NCBI GenBank assembly: GCA_030628755.1
Contig: DAOVQH010000011.1
Location: 1-17,278, forward strand
DNA from: Candidatus Cloacimonadota bacterium
GTDB taxonomy: Bacteria; Cloacimonadota; Cloacimonadia; Cloacimonadales; TCS61
Direction of reading: 5' to 3'
DNA length: 17,278 nt
Both the position numbers and the translations under genes were made by a program. Shown one piece after another: positions 14,509-17,278 of this stretch. The notes under the pieces are model-generated. The model saw nothing but the letters and a program-made list of their open reading frames with translations, made no database searches and was not told the DNA's origin. Positions within the stretch are counted from its first letter, which is position 1; each line of letters begins with the position of its first letter.

Positions 14509-15600
14509 TTATTTAATAAACTTGTATAGATGGTCTGGTCGTTTAATAGAATCTTTGTCATTAAATATTTTATCTATTACAAGTCCAAAAGATTGAACTA
14601 TTCTTTTTAATACTAACTCAATTATATAATCAATACTAGTTCTTTTATCAATAACTGCTTCATATTTTATATATTGAGATTTAACAGTAGCTCCATATAC
14701 TCCCTTTTTATCAATTCTTTTCTCATACGAATAAAGTTTTGATTGTTTAGTATTAAGAATCATACTTGTAAGGAGCATATTATTAAATGGTAATTCAAGA
14801 TTCCAAATATTTATTAGTGTTTTTAATAATGATTCAACAGAATCTACTATGTCAGTATATCTGAATATTTTAATACCAGGAATTTCATCTGGTGTTCTTT
14901 CATAATGGACTTTAGTAATTTGCTTAGAAGTTCTCTCCAAACAAATTAATAATTCTAAATGTCCATTTCTAAATAATTGAATTCTATGACCAATCCCATT
15001 TTCAATGTCCGTCATATACTCATTTATTAACCCATTTTCATTTGGTCTTGTATTATGTGGATAAATAGAGTCAAAGTGATTTATTCTAAATCTTTCAGGG
15101 AATTCTGTTTTATTAACTAATTTCACGATCGACTCTTTAATAGAATCTATTATATCATTATTGATAATGAGAGGCGTTAAAGATATTGTCAGCCAACTAA
15201 GATTATTCGCGAAGTCTTCCCAATCTTTTAATCTATTTTCACAAAATGTAGTATTATCTATGGGAGATAAAGAGAAGGATTCATTTGAAAGTTGTTTCGT
15301 AACCCATTTCTCATGATTGTCTTTAATTTCGTGTAATTTTTTAATAGTCCAATGATTTGGATCTTTGTCAATCATAGTATGATGTGTGGGACACAGTAAA
15401 ATTAAATTATTATATTCATCTCTTTTATTCAATTCAAGTTTGTTAATTCCTCGAGAGCCATTTTTATTTTTGGCTATTATATGTGCTATTTCACCTATTA
15501 TACTTGGATCGCCTGATGTTGATAGTTCAATTCTACAATCTTGGATTGCGCATCTATTACCAGATCGACCCCAAAGAAGCTTTACATCCTTCATATTCAT
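14509..15600 (-). CDS. HNH endonuclease with a large uncharacterised C-terminal region
   Basis: The 363-residue product has an N-terminal HNH nuclease (about 8-100). It opens LLWGRSGNRCAIQDC, with zinc ligands likely C17 and C22. It continues GEIAHIIA (H40), then YNNLILLCPTHH (N65, C70, H73, H74), and closes WTIKKLHEIKDNHEKWV. All HNH residues are intact, so metal-dependent DNA cleavage is likely. Residues ~110-363 form a separate region with GHRIQLFRNGHLELL and TIKY-type strands. It slightly recalls the C-terminal half of some AlbA/Schlafen-like proteins and may be a sensor or effector module, which is a weak inference. I chose ATG 15600, preceded by TTGGAGAG, over the TTG at 15630, which would overlap the micro-ORF. 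HNH proteins of this kind occur in restriction and other defence loci. Confidence 0.85.
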   Translation of the reverse strand: MNMKDVKLLWGRSGNRCAIQDCRIELSTSGDPSIIGEIAHIIAKNKNGSRGINKLELNKRDEYNNLILLCPTHHTMIDKDPNHWTIKKLHEIKDNHEKWVTKQLSNESFSLSPIDNTTFCENRLKDWEDFANNLSWLTISLTPLIINNDIIDSIKESIVKLVNKTEFPERFRINHFDSIYPHNTRPNENGLINEYMTDIENGIGHRIQLFRNGHLELLICLERTSKQITKVHYERTPDEIPGIKIFRYTDIVDSVESLLKTLINIWNLELPFNNMLLTSMILNTKQSKLYSYEKRIDKKGVYGATVKSQYIKYEAVIDKRTSIDYIIELVLKRIVQSFGLVIDKIFNDKDSIKRPDHLYKFIK

Positions 15601-15623
15601 AAATCTCTCCAATAGATTGATAT

Positions 15624-15698
15624 TTAACAATACCCCATAAAAGATAGTAATAGAGATAATATCCCACCAATAAAAACAACTATAGATAATGGTAACAT
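15624..15698 (-). CDS. Micro-ORF for a 24-residue hydrophobic peptide upstream of the HNH gene
   Basis: The frame starts ATG 15698 and encodes 24 residues (MLPLSIVVFIGGILSLLLSF, then MGYC), almost all hydrophobic, enough for one membrane span. GAGGGAG lies just upstream, with the GAGG core six bases from the ATG. The TAA ends 23 nt before the HNH start. It could be a leader peptide, a small membrane component of the cluster, or a type I-like toxic peptide. A chance frame is possible at this length, but the ribosome-binding site and placement argue for translation. Confidence 0.5.
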   Translation of the reverse strand: MLPLSIVVFIGGILSLLLSFMGYC

Positions 15699-15987
15699 AT
15701 TCTCCCTCTTAACTTAAGGTAATTTTCATGTTTTAATTGGATTAATTCCAAAAATAATGTCAAATAAAAAGAATTCAAATAATTATTGTTTATTTTATTT
15801 TTCTGCATTTTTCAAATAACAATTACTATTTACTGGAATAATTATTGCATCTAAAATATATAATAAAATTATTAGGAAAAAATATGTTAATTTATATTTG
15901 ACATAAATTAGTATATCTAAGAAAAAAATGTTGGTTTGTATTTTATAATAAAAAAAGATATAACCCTGGTGAAATAATCCCGATTCA
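15699..15987. promoter_or_regulatory. Divergent AT-rich intergenic region
   Basis: This region separates the minus-strand cluster from the gingipain-like gene. On the minus strand a perfect TTGACA (15763-15758) lies about 60 nt before the micro-ORF, without a good -10 at the right distance. On the plus strand a TATAAT at 15944-15949 has no clear -35, and a TTGACA at 15898-15903 has no matching -10. Promoters must be here, but none can be assigned firmly. No gene was seen. Confidence 0.4.
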
Positions 15988-16022
15988 CCCTGTGTAATTG
16001 TATAATAATTTATTACACGGGG
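15988..16022 (+). promoter_or_regulatory. Leader hairpin upstream of the C25 protease gene
   Basis: CCCTGTGTAAT (15988-15998) pairs with ATTACACGGGG (16012-16022) over 11 bp with one G-U pair, loop of 13 nt. It ends just before the ribosome-binding site AAAGGAGA. A second hairpin, GGTGAA (15968-15973) with TTCACC (15984-15989), shares two bases with it, so the two compete at their edges. This may be an mRNA-stabilising leader or a control element. Confidence 0.5.
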
Positions 16023-16037
16023 TAAAGGAGAAGAATT

Positions 16038-17278
16038 ATGAAAAAGTTACTGAATGTTTTTATATTAATTTTCTTTGTTTTTACCTGCACAGCTTACTCA
16101 GAGGTCATTAAATATGACGATAGCCGGGCAAAAGCTGGTTTCAGTTTGACTCAGAGAAGCGACTCAGGTGTTGAAGTTAATTTTTCCATTAAAGAATTTA
16201 CTCTGGAAGACACCAGGATAAACGGGGAAGATATGCAGAATGTACTTCTTCCTGATGTGTTTCTTCCAAATGACGAAGGCGCACCGAACCTTCCCGGTAA
16301 TGGACGCTTTATCGCACTTCCACAGGGAGCTACTGCAATATTGAGAATTATCACTTCCCGCACGGAAATCTTATTTGATATCGAGCTTGCACCTGCACCA
16401 CGCATTCCTCTCGATACTGAAACAGGACCACTGGAATATAACAAAGATGAAACCATCTATTCCAGGAATGAATTCTATCCAGCTAATCCCATCCAGCTTG
16501 GAGAACAGACCCAAATTCGGGGGGTTGATGTTGTAATGCTCGGAATTACTCCATTCCAATATAATCCTGTAACAAAAGAGCTAATCGTTTATCGTGATAT
16601 TCAGTTAGAAGTTAATTTCATTGGCGGAAATGGACACTTTGGAAAAGACCGTTTGCGCAGTAGATGGTGGGATCCGCTTTTGCGTGATATGCTGCTCAAT
16701 GAACAATCTCTTCCTGAAATGGATTATAGTAACATTAATTCTAGAACAAGGGAAGGTGCGGAATATCTCATCATCTGTCCTGATGATCCCGATTTTATAG
16801 CATGGGCTGATTCAATCAAAGTATTCCGTACAATACAAGGTATATCAACAGTTGTTAAAACTACAACAGAAGTTGGTGGAAATAACGCAACTGCAATCGA
16901 GAATTATATTGATGATGCTTATGCAAACTGGGATCCAGCTCCAGTAGCTGTTCTTCTACTCGCTGATTACGGAACCACTGGAAACACAATTGTCTCTCCT
17001 GCGTATAGCTACTGTGTTTCTGATAACATCTATGCTGACGTTACTGGTAATATGATGCCTGATATTATTTTTGCTCGGATGACAGCTCAGAATCCAACTC
17101 ACCTGGAAACAATGGTTACAAAGGTTTTAAACTACGAACGCACTCCACCAGAAAACCCCGATTTCTATAATCATCCAATCACTGCTCTTGGATGGCAAAC
17201 CTCACGCTGGTTCCAGATATGTTCGGAATCTGTTGGTGGTTTCTGGGCTAATGAACTGGGCAAAACCCAGGTTCGTAT
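16038..17278 (+). CDS. Gingipain-like (peptidase family C25) secreted protease, 5' part only
   Basis: The frame is open from ATG 16038 to the window end (413 codons plus two bases). A signal peptide ends near Ser21 (TAYS). Residues ~22-235 are a propeptide-type region (NLPGNGRFIALPQGA, then GVDVVMLGITPFQYNP). The protease domain starts near 239 (GAEYLIICPDDPDF) and includes LLLADYG, SDNIYADV (328-335) and PDIIFARMTA near 342, which correspond to the SDN-YAD and PD-xx-GR segments of gingipains. The catalytic His and Cys lie further on, beyond the window. Such enzymes are exported cysteine proteases, often with a C-terminal sorting domain like the one at 96-314. AAAGGAGA precedes the ATG. Base composition is less AT-rich than the accessory block beside it. 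Confidence 0.88.
   Translation, partial: MKKLLNVFILIFFVFTCTAYSEVIKYDDSRAKAGFSLTQRSDSGVEVNFSIKEFTLEDTRINGEDMQNVLLPDVFLPNDEGAPNLPGNGRFIALPQGATAILRIITSRTEILFDIELAPAPRIPLDTETGPLEYNKDETIYSRNEFYPANPIQLGEQTQIRGVDVVMLGITPFQYNPVTKELIVYRDIQLEVNFIGGNGHFGKDRLRSRWWDPLLRDMLLNEQSLPEMDYSNINSRTREGAEYLIICPDDPDFIAWADSIKVFRTIQGISTVVKTTTEVGGNNATAIENYIDDAYANWDPAPVAVLLLADYGTTGNTIVSPAYSYCVSDNIYADVTGNMMPDIIFARMTAQNPTHLETMVTKVLNYERTPPENPDFYNHPITALGWQTSRWFQICSESVGGFWANELGKTQVR

Noticed and set aside
15601..15630. HNH gene starting at TTG 15630
   Set aside because: GGAG sits inside that extension at the right distance for ATG 15600, and the extension overlaps the micro-ORF.
15898..15903. Perfect TTGACA as the promoter of the C25 protease
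   Set aside because: No -10-like hexamer at 15-19 nt, and no Bacteroidetes-type -7 element at the right distance.
16151..16559. Minus-strand open frames opposite the C25 protease
   Set aside because: They lack protein-like composition and a ribosome-binding site, and lie wholly under a well-supported protease frame.

Overview
The window looks like one contig from an AT-rich, Gram-negative bacterium of the FCB group; Candidatus Cloacimonadota is my best guess. This is inferred from gene content: a gingipain-type (C25) peptidase, a FlgD/T9SS-like Ig C-terminal tail, a PorV-like outer-membrane barrel, a helix-hairpin-helix protein fused to an outer-membrane barrel, an ABC exporter carrying FHA-like domains, and many short intergenic palindromes. 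No rRNA, tRNA, CRISPR array or insertion sequence was seen.

Left end (1-882): bases 29-83 match the reverse complement of an Illumina small-RNA library primer at about 86% identity, so the first ~83-95 bases are probably not genomic. A truncated C-terminal domain of a secreted protein follows, ending at a clear terminator (333-361). About 500 bases with no recognisable gene come next, then a promoter.

Envelope and signalling block (895-9135, all +): a lipoprotein, a 1068-residue FHA/ABC half-transporter, two paralogous cyclic-nucleotide-binding-fold proteins, a small exported protein, a PorV-like barrel, and an overlapping HHH-plus-barrel protein. Spacing is tight from 5806 to 9135, which suggests one transcript. 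The gaps around the two cNMP genes are full of palindromes and GTGTT repeats at about one helical turn.

Accessory block (about 9136-15760): a two-gene toxin-antitoxin module (Panacea/SocA-type antitoxin, then a possible MazF/PemK-like toxin, 1-nt overlap). Next is an exported protein of six 26-28-residue repeats that appears to start at ATT. Convergent to it lies a minus-strand cluster: a 24-residue hydrophobic micro-ORF, an HNH nuclease with a large uncharacterised C-terminal region, a membrane-anchored 225-residue protein, and an 822-residue zinc-ribbon/one-TM protein with a coiled coil. The HNH plus membrane-protein pair, with its micro-ORF, is the best candidate in the window for an undescribed, possibly defensive, system. 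That is inference from architecture only.

Right end (16038-17278): the N-terminal part of a gingipain-like protease, running off the window, preceded by a leader that can form overlapping hairpins.
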